NCBI GenBank assembly: GCA_021018815.1
Contig: JAITYX010000028.1
Location: 3,427,001 to 3,491,000, forward strand
Origin: Talinum fruticosum
Lineage: Eukaryota > Streptophyta > Magnoliopsida > Caryophyllales > Talinaceae
DNA length: 64,000 nt
Reading direction: 5' to 3'
Below, piece after piece: positions 1-10,237 of the stretch. A program made the position numbers and the translations under genes. Every line of letters starts with the position of its first letter. Positions within the stretch are counted from its first letter, which is position 1. The notes below the pieces were generated by a model that saw only the letters and a program-made list of their open reading frames with translations, searched no databases and was not told the DNA's origin.

Positions 1-1090
1 GTTTGTAATCGAGTACAAGACCTTACAACTCGGAAGGTAATGAATTGCGAGAATAGGAGTTGTAAGTAGAAGATTGAGAATGAATACAAATACTTTGCAC
101 AAGTACGTATATTAACAATAAGTTCGGCAATCTTCATGTCTTGTGAAGTAGCTTCTATTTATAGATGACCAGGCAGAGTAGCCGTTATCTTCATCTCGCT
201 GACTGAGAGTCCTCTCGTGACCGTTGATAGAAGCTTTACGAGTCACTCGAAAGTATCCGTTGTAATGTGAACATTGGACAACGGTTTAACTCTCTTGGAA
301 GTCCCAAAACTACTAGCGGTGTCTTGAGAGATAAGGTGAAAACCACCGTTAAGCTTGGTGTCTCGGTTTTCCAGATTTGGAAACAGACAGCTCGACACTA
401 TCTTGTGGGACTGGAGTAGAGAAGGTGAAAAGTCATGTCTGCTGGTGATTTGACGTTTTGAAGCCGGTTACTTTTGTGATTTGAAAAGTGTATCCTCGTT
501 TAAATAACCTACAAAAGTAAAGCAATTTTGGTTCTCAAAGTATGAAATACTTTGGTCCAAGATTAGACACGAGATAATAAAATAATTATGATAATTAATC
601 AACTAATTATCCGAGTCGGAAGAGAAGTGGAATTTTTGAGTCTAATAACTATATAACTCAAAATTCCTTCTGACTTAGTCTAAGCGATAGATCAAGATAA
701 GTAAAGAATATCGAGTGAGATAACTTGATATAGACTAAGTATAAAACAGACTAGAGGTACCGACTCTAATGAAATAGAGCTTATAATCGAAGCCAAATTC
801 TAAGTGAGAGAAGGTGAAACACTAGTCCACTCAATCTGCGATAAATCCGAGTGATGTTGGACTCGGAACAAAGAATCGGTTTTCGAGTCACTTAAAGAAG
901 CGCAATAAACACATGAAGTGCAAGTTGTAGTACTTAGAGAAGATACCATTTCATTTAGAAAAGTTTTTAAAACACGAGAGAATGCCTTGGAATCAAAACT
1001 CTATAAATACGAGATGGTTATTCCTGATTCATGTAATGTAACTCGAAATGCGTTGAGCGAGTGTCCGAGTCTTCAATACCCGAGTCTTCA
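1..1090 (-). mobile_element. 3' LTR of SIRE-like copia element A (partial)
   Basis: Homologous along its length to the LTRs at 5771-7396, 14057-15676, 16402-17885, 31109-32599 and 35774-37230; the left ~400 bp lie outside the window. The right edge ends in CGAGTCTTCA, which on the minus strand is the LTR start TGAAGACTCG, followed at once by a polypurine tract, so this is a 3' LTR. A TATA box (TATAAATA on the minus strand) lies at 156-163. The U3 side holds several AACGG cores, for example near 220, 280 and 350. The matching 5' LTR is at 35774-37230. Confidence 0.85.
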
Positions 1091-1103
1091 ATCTCCCCTT
1101 TTT
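1091..1103 (-). other. Polypurine tract of element A
   Basis: On the minus strand the sequence reads AAAAAGGGGAGAT and abuts the LTR start TGAAGACTC. The same purine run abuts the 3' LTRs of B and C. It is the expected plus-strand priming site for reverse transcription. Confidence 0.8.
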
Positions 1104-1581
1104 GATGAAAGGCATTCCATACTTAAGATAGAAGCTAACACATCATAAAGTGAAGTTTTCATTATATTTTGATGAGAGCAAAAACAATATTAAACGAGAA
1201 TATCGAGTGCTTTTGATCATATATAACTCATAACATACTTATTGAAGTATCATAGCATATTATAACATACTTATTATAGAATTATGAGCAGTGATGAAAT
1301 TTATCGGAGTAAATAAGAGAGATAGCTCATATATGCTCGTAAATAAGAACATTTCATTAAAAGTCGACAAGTTTATACAAAGATACTAAAAAAACTTAAA
1401 TAAAGAACTCCCCTGAACCAAACATCTATCTTTTCTCTCCCCTATGCATTTTATCAAAATAAGAAAGGGAGGAGGAATTATCAATAAAGGACAAAGATGT
1501 TAGACAAAAAAAAATTAGAAATTAAGATGGAGGAGGAGCAGTCTTGGATCTTCTCTCTCGGACGTGGTGAATATGATCTTC
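1104..1581 (-). other. 3' untranslated region of element A
   Basis: This A/T-rich stretch between the ORF3 stop and the polypurine tract has no coding signal. The block near 1390-1490 (a CCCCTGAACC-type segment followed by CTCCCC) aligns with 7830-7890 in B and 18205-18270 in C, so it is the conserved 3' UTR of the family. Confidence 0.6.
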
Positions 1582-2592
1582 TTAACGCTTGATCATCTCC
1601 TTGAGCTTAGCAACTAAGGCTTGACTCCGGTGAATCCGAGTCCGAGCCTTGCTCTAGAACCGAGACAGAATAGGCATGAAAGCCCGGAAGGCTCCGAGAG
1701 TTGACTGTAACTCTTTGACGAGAGCAACAAATTGAGTAGCCACCTTTGAAGTAAGTTGAGAGAAGGGGCAAGTTAGGAGGATGAAGGTCCAGCGAGTCGA
1801 AGGGGATACTTAGAATCTTTCCGAGTCCGAGGAGGCGTTGGGGGGGAGGGCAAGTTCAGAAATGTGAACCTAGACTTCAGCCTGTATTTCCTGGTAGCCT
1901 AGGCCAATGATTTCATCTCTCGCTACACGGACAGCGAGGCTGTTAGGGTTCTCTTTGTAGGGATAGAAGGAAAAGATCAACCTCATACCCTTCAAGGATA
2001 TCGTAGAGAACCTTAATAACTTTGCTTGTTAGGGTTCTCTTTGGAGGGATAGAAAGAAAAGAAAGTTCGCATCATGATGAAGTAAAGTAGTCTTTCTTTA
2101 GAAGTCATCCGAGTCATAGAAAAATTATTTCTAGACTTAGGAAATTCTTTAGCATACTTATCAAAGAAGTCATCAACAACTTCATTGAATGGGATTGGGT
2201 TGGAGTTAAGGAAAAGCAGCTTCACTTTGAAGAGATTGTGAAGGAGAGCAAGATTAATGCGAATGATTTTGCCTTGGACAACGTAAGAGATAACGTTATC
2301 TCTTATTGTCATGTGAGAATAGAACTTAGTGACGAGTTCGGGTAGATGTAGTCACGTAAACACAAGTACTTAAAAGTAGCTCTTTTGATGGTGGATTTGA
2401 TCCAGGAGAAAGTGCTTGAGGAGAAGAATTTCTCATTGATAAAGTAGTGTCTGGGCTACGATGACTTTGTTGTCATCGAGAGTAGGGGCTTTTCCCTTCG
2501 ATGGAACCTTCGAGGATTTTCGAAAAAATAGATTTGGTTCTAGCCTTCTTTATAGATGAACCTCCTTCCATGACACTTCCTCTTTTAGGCAT
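1582..2592 (-). pseudogene. Envelope-like third ORF (ORF3) of element A, degraded
   Basis: The ORF starts with MPKRGS at 2592, the same start as the ORF3 copies in B and C, and has a KKARTKS basic patch about 18 residues in. Further on, a conserved block (about 2000-2310) contains the motifs IRINLALLH, IPFNEVVDDFFDKYAKEF and RTFFS. The C-terminus reads as a helical, coiled-coil-like stretch around FVALVKELQSTLGAFRAF and ends near LKEMIKR and a stop at 1582. The frame is broken by frameshifts. This layout (conserved N-terminal domain, variable middle, coiled-coil end, placed after pol) fits the envelope-like or putative plant transposon protein ORF of SIRE-type copia elements. The family assignment is from memory of such proteins, not a search. 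Its function is unknown. Confidence 0.6.
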
Positions 2593-2640
2593 GGTTGATG
2601 AGGGAGAGGAATTGAGTGAAAAGAGAGATGAAAGTGGATG

Positions 2641-2643
<3 letters not shown>

Positions 2644-2691
<48 letters not shown>

Positions 2692-2700
2692 GAGAGAGAG
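2644..2700. repeat. (GA)n microsatellite in the ORF3 leader
   Basis: A near-perfect dinucleotide run with one interruption (AGACAG near 2683). On the minus strand it is a CT-rich tract between the ORF3 TATA box and the ORF3 ATG. B (9590-9690) and C (22745-22770) have shorter pyrimidine-rich tracts at the same place, so the array grew from a conserved CT-rich 5' leader. Confidence 0.9.
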
Positions 2701-2783
2701 TTTGAGTGTTTGAGTACGAAGACAGAGAGAGCGAGAGTGAGAGCAAGAAATAACAAAGCGAATAAAAGTGAATAAAGCGGTGC

Positions 2784-2910
2784 TATTTATAGAACATGAG
2801 CTTTCATTGAACGAAAGCCTTTCTAACTTAGCCCTCAAAGTAGCGGTTATCAAACTGTTGAGTATCCCAGTGTAACGGGTAGCTTCGAAACAACTTCCCT
2901 CTAACGGCTA
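2784..2910 (-). promoter_or_regulatory. Internal promoter of ORF3 in element A
   Basis: TATAAATA on the minus strand (2784-2791) lies about 190 bases upstream of the ORF3 ATG, with a CT-rich leader between. Just upstream, at 2900-2910, TCTAACGGCTA on the plus strand matches the plant MSA/Myb3R consensus YCYAACGGYYA exactly. Promoter function is inferred; the same layout recurs in B and C. Confidence 0.55.
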
Positions 2911-3187
2911 GTTTTCATACTGCTGGTGTACCACAGAGAGAAGAAGAGATTTTCGAAGACATTTCTAAGATCCTCTATTGACCTAGAGATGATCTCAGAA
3001 TTTTGGTGTCCATTTTTCTCATAAACCGAGTCCGACTCGGTGATGTGTTTGAGTTACTCAAAAACACTCGGAAAATTAATAACTCATAGCTCGGTCTCAT
3101 CTTGGTTCAACCGATCCATTTATTATTCACTCGTAAACCATATAATAATCAATCGAAATACAATAACTCATGCAATAAATAAAATAA
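2911..3187. other. Spacer between pol and ORF3 of element A
   Basis: Non-coding in all frames. It contains CCGAG-rich sequence and, from about 3060, an A/T-rich stretch that aligns with the segment after the RNase H stop in B, C and H. I see no further feature. Confidence 0.6.
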
Positions 3188-5332
3188 TCATGCATTTAAC
3201 ATGCCAAGTTCATTCCTAATAAAGCATAACAGATCTTCACTCGGAGGATTTATGAAAATATCGGCTAGTTGAAATTCAAGTATGAATAAACTAAAGTTTA
3301 ATATCACCTTTTTCAGAGTGATCTCTCGGAAAATGATACATGCCCTCAATGTGTTTCGTTTTTTAGTGTTGAATTCGATTCTTGGTGCTGCTGGATGTGA
3401 ATGACAATCGTAGATCCTTTAAGTGTTGCTCGATCTAGAGAATCCGAGCACAACAAGCTCTAGCCGCTATGTACTCAGCCTCGGTAGTTGATAGAGCAAT
3501 TGAAGTTTGTTACTTTGAATGTCGGGAGATGAGTGATTGACTTAGAAATTGCCATGCTCTTGATCTCGCTTCTTTCTATAAACTTTGTATCTAGCATAAT
3601 CAGCATCCGAGTATCCACCGAGGTCGGATCCGAGTCCTTTGAATACCGGGGACCAAGTGTTTGAATACCTCTAAGATATCTAAAAATTCTCTTCACTGCA
3701 GTGAGATGTGATTCCTTAGGGTTAGCTCGAAATCTTGCACAAAGGAAGACACTAAACATTATATCCGGCCTCATCTGGATCCGAGATAGAGTAGAGATCC
3801 AATCATATCTCTATAGAGTTTCGGATCTACTCCTTTACCTTTCTCATCCGATTCCAATTTTATATTGCTACTCATTGTTGTTGCTGCATGCTTCACATCT
3901 TGTAGCTTGTACTTCTTCAATAACTCCATGGTGCATTTTGATTGATGAACACAGATGCCATCCTTCTCTTGCTTGATTCTTCGTCCAAGGAAGAAATTGA
4001 GTTCTCCTATCACACTCATTTTGAACTCCTGTCTCATTAACTCGGAAAATTCTTGGAATAGAGTTTCATTAGTAGCTCCAAATATAATGTCATTAACATG
4101 AATCCGAATGATAAGAAAATCATTCCCCTTGGTTTTTGTAAAATGATTTTTGTCATCGAGTCCTCTTTTGAAGTCATTTTCAACCAAGAAATTTCTTAGT
4201 CATTCATACCAAGATTTGGGACCTTGTTTAAGACCATACAAGGCTTTTGTCAATTTCAAAACATGATTTGAAAATTAAGAGTTTTCAAATCCAGGGGTAG
4301 CTCGACATAAACTTCTTCTTGAATATAACCATTGAGAAATGCATACTTAACATCCATTTGATAAAGCTCAATGTTCATGCTAAATGCAAATGCTAAGAGA
4401 ATTGTGATTGACTCAATTCTAGCAACCGGTGCAATGGTTTCCCCACAATCAATTCCCTCTTCTTGGTTATATCCTTGTGCAACTAATTTGGCCTTATTTC
4501 TAACTACCCCTAATCCAATCTGTTCTTGAAAACTCATTTTGTTCCTATAACTCGGGTGGTTAGAAGGTTATTTGGTTAGAGTCCAAACTTGGTTTCTTTT
4601 AAATTGAGTTCATTCTTCTTGCATGGTCTCTACCCATTCAGGTTCAAGTAGGGCTCTAGTACATTTTTAGGTTCAATAATGATATGAATGCCGAGAATGC
4701 ACATAGATTTTATAAAGAAGAATGAGTTCTTACCCAACTATTGATATCGGAAAGAATATTCTCGGGTGGGTGATTGGATTCATATTTGAATGCTTTACAT
4801 TCCTTTGATTTACTGGGTTTGTTGGTTGAATGATTTGTTCTTCAGTTTATTAAACATCTTCAGCTTGCCCTTCAGTAGTCCGAGCTGTCTCTTGAACTTG
4901 CTCGGTCCGAGTTGGTTCATTCCGAGTAGGCTCATTCCGAGTTGCGTCGCGTTTTTTATTTTGATTCATTCTGATCTTGGCTTCAACTTTATCATCTTCA
5001 TCTCTTTTGAGCTTGAGATCTGAGAAAGTTGACTCACTTGTCCTACCATGATCAATTTCATTAGAGACAACGTTGATACTTTCTTCCACATTGTTAGTTC
5101 CCTTGTTGAAGATTGTATAAGCTTTACTATGAAATGAATAACCTAGAAATATACCTTCATCTAACCTTGCATAAAACTTAGTAAGATCTTACTTACCATT
5201 GTTATGCACACAACATTTACATCTGAATGGTTTAAAGTAGGAGATGTTGGGCTTCTTTCCCTTGTAAAGTTGATAGGGTGTCTTCTTTAGAATGGGTCCG
5301 ATGAGGCATCCGTTGAGAGTGTCATTTGTTGT
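3188..5332 (-). pseudogene. gag-pol of element A, 3' part: integrase C-terminus, RT, RNase H
   Basis: Minus-strand copia polyprotein. 4256-4537 is the N-terminal RT block, with [18 protein letters not shown], a VDVK-type site read as [10 protein letters not shown], and EEVYVE. 3771-4187 is the RT core, with IRIHVNDIIFGATNE where YVDD is expected, then ELNFFLG and LLKKYKLQD. 3475-3774 and the sequence down to 3188 hold the end of RT and RNase H, finishing in ELGMLNA and a stop. 4850-5320 is the integrase C-terminal and linker region. There are several frameshifts, for example in the GYSDADY motif near 3615. The HVND change removes one catalytic Asp, so this RT should be inactive. The ORF is cut at 5332 by solo LTR F and resumes at 32875. 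Confidence 0.85.
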
Positions 5333-5770
5333 TGAAGGTTGCTCTTGGAGAGGTTAGGTCACCCTAAAGGGGGTGAATAGGGTGATGAAAGATTTTTGAG
5401 AAAAATTAAACTCTTTTGCACAGAACCGAATAAGAAACAGATTCGAGTCTAGATTCGAGTCGAAAGTTAAACACTCGTAAATACGTGGAAACACTCCTGG
5501 GGCAAAAACCACTGACAATGCTGATCTAAGCACCAAGTCAAATCCACTAATTGAATCCTTAATTACAAAGGATTGAGTCTAACTAGAATTTGCTCCCTTA
5601 CACAATTCCTTTACAAGTTTTTCCTAGACTCGAAGTTACCTAACCCGATCTAGTACTTCTTGATCGAGATAACCCTACGATCGGGGACAGTTGAGTTGAG
5701 TTAGCCCTTACAGCTTAGTCAAGCGACTTAGAAAGAAAGTAAAGAGTAGAAGTGATTACAAGACTTTCTT
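5333..5770 (-). mobile_element. Solo LTR F, segment 1 of 3
   Basis: This LTR starts TGAAGGTTGCTC at 5333, directly after integrase codons of element A. The rest follows at 15677-16401 and 32600-32874. The joined length of about 1.44 kb matches the 1457 bp LTR of A. The 5 bases to its left (GTTGT, 5328-5332) match ATTGT at 32875-32879 at four of five positions, as expected for a target-site duplication. Both flanks are adjacent integrase sequence, so F is a solo LTR and not part of A. Confidence 0.8.
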
Positions 5771-7396
5771 TGAAGGTTTGCCCTTGGAGAGGCTAAGTCA
5801 CCCTAGAGGGGGTGAATAGGGTGATGAGGAAATTCGCTCGAGTAATTGAAGAAAGAAGACTAGACAAAGCACTTTGAGGAGAGTGTGAGTAAAAAATGAG
5901 CTCAAAAAGCACTCGACTCATAATACAATAAATGAAGGGGTTAAAGTTTAAACTAAACTTTAAGTCTGTCCGAGTCTAGATTGGACTTAGAAAAAGTATC
6001 AACTCGAAATTACGTGGAAACCCTCCCGGGGCGTAAAGCCACGGACGGTGCTAGTCCAAGCACCAAGTTAAATCCACTATTTTGAATCCACAAAATACGA
6101 GTAGAATGATTCAACCAGAATTGTTCCCTTAGACAATTCCTTACAAGATTTTCCTAGACTCGAAATTCCCTTATCTAATCTAGTACTTCCTAACCGAGGT
6201 AACTTTTATCGCTAAGGACAACCGAGCTTAGTTGACCCTTATAGCTCGATCAAGGGATCTTACTCAAAACGTAAGAATGAGTGTTTGTAATCGAATATAA
6301 GACCTTACAACTCATAAAGATGTTAAATACAAGTTGGAGTTATAAGTAGAAGATTGAGTATGAATACAATGACTTTTGCTTAAGTACGTGTATTGACAAT
6401 TGGTTCGGCCATCTTCAAGTCTTGAGATTCGGCTTCTATTTATACATAACCAAGCAGATTAGCCATTGTTACCATCTTCGACTAGAAGTCCTTTGTGACC
6501 GTTGCAATGGATTTTCCGAGTCACTCGAAAACATCCTTTGAGATGTGAACGTTGGGCAACGGCTCTTGACTCCTTTGGAAATCCCAATCCACTCGGTGGT
6601 GTCCGACAAGTACGGTGGAAACCACTTGTTGAGCTTAGCGTTGCGGATTTCCAGCTTTGGAAATAGACAACCCCGACACGAGTGTTTGGGCCTTGGTCGA
6701 GGTGGAAAAAGCCTTGTTTGTCTGGTGATTTGACGTTTTGAAGCCGGTTACTTTCGTAATTCAAAAATATGATAGCCGCGTTTGAATAACCTACAAAAGT
6801 AAATCAATTTGATTCTCAAAGTATAAAAATACTTTGGTACATGATTAGAAATAGATAATAATTTTAATTAGGATAATTAAGTGCATAATTAACTGAGTCA
6901 AAAAGAAATGGAATTTTCTAAGTCTAATATCCATGATACTCAAATTCCATCTTAGTCGAGTCTAGAAGCGAATTAAGTCGGATAAAGAATATCATAGTGG
7001 AAAGACTTGATATAGACTGCTAATGTTCAAACCAAGCATGCTCACTTAGAAAGATGAATTAACACGAGTAATTCAATCAAACTTAGATCATGAAGTCGGA
7101 CTCGAGTTTATGCACGATAGAACAAGTGTTTGAACATGCAATATATCCGAGTGTTGTCCGAGTGACTCGTAACTATGTGTGAAATGATAAACAAGAATAT
7201 GCTTTACGAGTCAGTCAGAATCAAAAGAGAACATATGCAATAGTTTACGTAATAGATCAAAAAGATGTTATATCGGTTAGAAAAGTTTATAAGTCTCATA
7301 GAATGACTTGTAATCAAAACCTTATAAGAGATGAAGTCTTATACCCGATTCCTTGATGGAACTCGGAATGATGTATTTGTAAAGTCTGAGTCTTCA
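5771..7396 (-). mobile_element. 3' LTR of element B
   Basis: Runs from TGAAGGTTTGCCC to GAGTCTTCA (minus strand TGAAGACTC...CCTTCA) and is followed by a polypurine tract. TATAAATA on the minus strand is at 6437-6444. Differences from the 5' LTR are mainly G/A and C/T changes and 1-2 base indels. Confidence 0.85.
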
Positions 7397-7410
7397 ATCT
7401 CCCTTTTTTG
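7397..7410 (-). other. Polypurine tract of element B
   Basis: The minus strand reads CAAAAAAGGGAGAT directly before the LTR start. Confidence 0.75.
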
Positions 7411-8164
7411 ATAAAAGGCATTACATACTTAGACAAAAAACTTTATTAGTCATATAAGTCCGGTTTGTCATTCTTTCTCAAAGGATAAGCCGGATAAACA
7501 TGATAGAATTGTGTAGAGAAAATACGAGTTAATGAAACTTATATTCTATCGGAGCAAATAAGTCGAGATTGCATAAAAAGGACTAAAGTATCGGAGCAAG
7601 AAAAGAATAACCGAGTATTAGAGCAATGATAAATAGAGTTGTCAAATCGGAGCGAGAGAAAAAAAAATACTGAGCAAGGCATTGAAACTCGAAATAATAA
7701 ACTCGAAATAATTGCTTTAAGTAGTAAACTCGAGAGATATGTGCAACTCGGAAGGCGAGATAGTAGGATTATTAATGAAATTTCATTGTAATTTAAACTA
7801 ATGAGTTTACACAAAATAGGGTGAGAAAAACTCCCTTAAACAAGACAACAAATTTTTCTAACTATTCTCCCCCTTGCCTTTTAGCAAAAACAAAGAGAGG
7901 AAGAATGTATCAAGTAAATACAGATTTGATGTCCGGAACAAAAAAATTAAGCGAGAAAAAAAGATAGAGGAGATGGAGCGATCGAGTCGAGGTTGGTGGA
8001 CGAGCAGTGCCCCTTCACCGATACGATCCGGAAGATGTAGACGAACGACGCGGGGCAGCACGGGATCTCCGGAATGGGCTCGGCTCCGAGTGACTAACCC
8101 GGAACTAGGTTGTCCAGAGGCTCATCCTCCTGGAACTCGATAAATTGAAGGGTGTGCTCAGAGC
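7411..8164 (-). other. 3' untranslated region of element B
   Basis: A/T-rich without a conserved frame up to about 7860, then a stretch aligned to the 3' UTR of C (a CTCCCCCTTGCC-type block near 7866). The more GC-rich part (about 7980-8160) follows the ORF3 stop and may hold the decayed ORF3 end. Confidence 0.5.
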
Positions 8165-9577
8165 TTACGGTTGCTCGACTCGACCTTGGTCAACAGGGTC
8201 TTCTAACCCACTCGGACTACTGTCCGAGCCGATCATTTCAGAGTTGAGGTTCCGGAGCACTTGGGCCAACTGTTGTTGCTGCTGCTGCCGCTTGTTCTTC
8301 TTCTTTCTCCCCTTCCTCGGATGGAGCTGCCTCAACCACGAGCTCCTCTTCTTTTTATTCTTCTTCTTCTCCTTCGAGGAAGATTTCGCCGGATCGAAGG
8401 ATTCTTTAAAAGTGTCCGAGTCGACCGGATCCCGAGCCGCCTTAGATTGCCTCTCCCGAAGGAGCTCGATCAGCTCCCTCTCGCTCCTTAACTAAGGCCT
8501 TCATCTCGAGAAGCACATCTTGCTGCTCTCGGATTTGGCATTGAGCTGTTTTCCGGTTAATGGTCATAGATTGAAGGACGAGTCTTGAATGACCGGAGGG
8601 TGTCCTTGAACTCGGTGGACACCGAGGAGATTTTTTCCATCACAACGGAGGACAAAGCAAAAGAAATAACTCGAGAAACACCTGAAGTGGAGGCACCACC
8701 AGGTGGAGGAGGTAGAGAAAGAGGGGATTCTTTCCGAGTCCGAGGTGGAGAAGGAGGCCTCGGTTCGAGCTATGGACCCGGACACCCGGTTGGGTCTCCT
8801 GGTATCCATACCCAAGGAGTTCCTTTTTGCCAACGACAATGGCAGCCTCGGAGATCGCGTTAGGATATGAGGGAAGAGGAACTTTGAACTATTTGAAGAT
8901 GAGGGTGAGAAGAGCCCCGAAGGGAAGTGGGGTGTTCTTCTTGTTCCGAGTCCGAGCCGCACAACCGCCATTTGCTCGACTATTGTAGGAAAGAGGTCTA
9001 CTTCATAGCCCTCTAGAATGTCGTAAAGATCTTTGAGGTGCTTGGAGTTGGGGTTCTCCTTGCTAGAATGCTTGTGAGAAGAAGGTTCTCATCAATAGAA
9101 AACAAAGAAGGCGGGCTTTTGATTTGAGGTGGGTCACGGAGAAGTTTTTGCGTTACCCAGGGAATTCTTTAGCGTACTTTTCAAAGAAGTCATCAGCAAC
9201 CTCGTTGAAAGGTATGGGGTTGCTTTTCAAGAACAGAGAAGATACTTTAAAGAGACGATGGAGAAGAGAGGTGTTGACGCGAACAGTTATGTTTTGAACT
9301 CTTGAGTTGAGGATACCCTCAAAGCTAGAAAGATTGGAGTAGAACTCGAAATGAGTTCAGGGTAAATGAAATCACCGAAATAGAGAAAATTGTAGACCCC
9401 TATTAATTTTATGTGAGCCAACCAAGAAAACTTAGTGGTTGGGAAGAATTTGTCATCCAACGTGAGATGTTAGGTGACAATGGGTTCGAAAGGATTGGAG
9501 GGGCCTTCCTAGCTTTTTATACGAGGTTTCTTGGTGGCGGAACCAAGAAAATCGGGGTGGGAACCTCTTTTCGGCAT
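8165..9577 (-). pseudogene. Envelope-like ORF3 of element B, frameshifted
   Basis: Starts MPKRGS at 9577 with KKPRIKS about 15 residues in. The conserved N-terminal domain then shows WLAHIKLIGVYNFLYFGDF, a YPELIS motif, IPFNEVADDFFEKYAKEFPG (about 9160-9225) and LPFGALLTLIFK (about 8910). A Pro/Ser-rich stretch follows (about 8680-8780), then a likely coiled coil around MEKISSVSTEFKDTLRSFKT and ELIELLRERQSKAA. The end is a Lys-rich segment (KEKKKNKKKRSS) and a Gln run near 8270-8290, with a stop at 8165. Stops and frameshifts break it into pieces. The LPFGALLT-type motif and position after pol fit the envelope-like ORFs of SIRE elements. Most informative of the three copies for the C-terminal half. 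Confidence 0.6.
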
Positions 9578-9841
9578 GTTTGATGTTGAAAAGAGAGAGA
9601 GATGAATTCTTGTGAAAAAGGGAAAGAGAGATAGCTCGACAAGAGTGAGTGAAGAGAAAAAGAAAAGCGAAAGAGTAGAAGAGAGAGAGATGAGAGCAAC
9701 GAGTGCTTACTTGAGATGTTCTTCTATTAGCTTGAGAGAGACGTACGTTTCTTCGAAAGTGGAGAGCTTGCTCGCGTTGAAGTAATTGAGAGAGTGAAAG
9801 TAAGCCGAGAGTAAAGTAACAAAACGAAAGAAAATGGGGGC

Positions 9842-9966
9842 TATTTATAAAGAAATAATCGTCCTTCGCATTCGTTCGACTCAGCTGTTCAGCGGTCACC
9901 TCGGACCGGTGTGACTGTTCCGCTCTCCAACGGTTAGAATTCCAGCGATCTGTCTCTCAACGGCTA
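9842..9966 (-). promoter_or_regulatory. Internal promoter of ORF3 in element B
   Basis: TATAAATA on the minus strand (9842-9849) lies about 265 bases upstream of the ORF3 ATG. TCCAACGGTTA at 9926-9936 matches the MSA/Myb3R consensus exactly, and CTCAACGGCTA near 9956-9966 differs at one position. The layout (TATA box preceded by several AACGG/CCGTT cores) resembles the LTR U3 at 14722-14900. Confidence 0.55.
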
Positions 9967-10237
9967 GTTGTCCGATCAAAGCGCGAGAGAGAGAGAGAGA
10001 AAAAGAGATTTTAAAATACAATTCGAAATCTCCACTTGTGTAGAGATGATTTCATAAGTTTGATGTCCATTTTCTCAAATCCGAGTCCGATTCGGTTAAG
10101 CTTCGAGTGACTCGAAACCTCAAATAACTAACAACTATTAGCTCAATATCATGGGTTCAACTGAACTAATGGCTATTAAATAAAGCAAGCATACAACACA
10201 TAATCATGTAAAGTAATTTCACTCAAAAAGCACATAA
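9967..10237. other. Spacer between pol and ORF3 of element B
   Basis: Short GA-rich run near 9985-10005, then non-coding sequence aligned with the corresponding spacers in A and C. Nothing else seen. Confidence 0.6.

Noticed and set aside
2473..2853. 126-codon minus-strand ORF with a Ser/Leu repeat, and its plus-strand Arg/Glu-repeat counterpart
   Set aside because: The repeats come from the (GA)n microsatellite. Only the last ~40 codons (MPKRGS onward) are real ORF3.
3701..3976. Plus-strand ORFs across pol of the minus-strand elements (also 12254-12514, 30701-30991, 33078 region)
   Set aside because: Opposite-strand shadows of copia polyprotein sequence.
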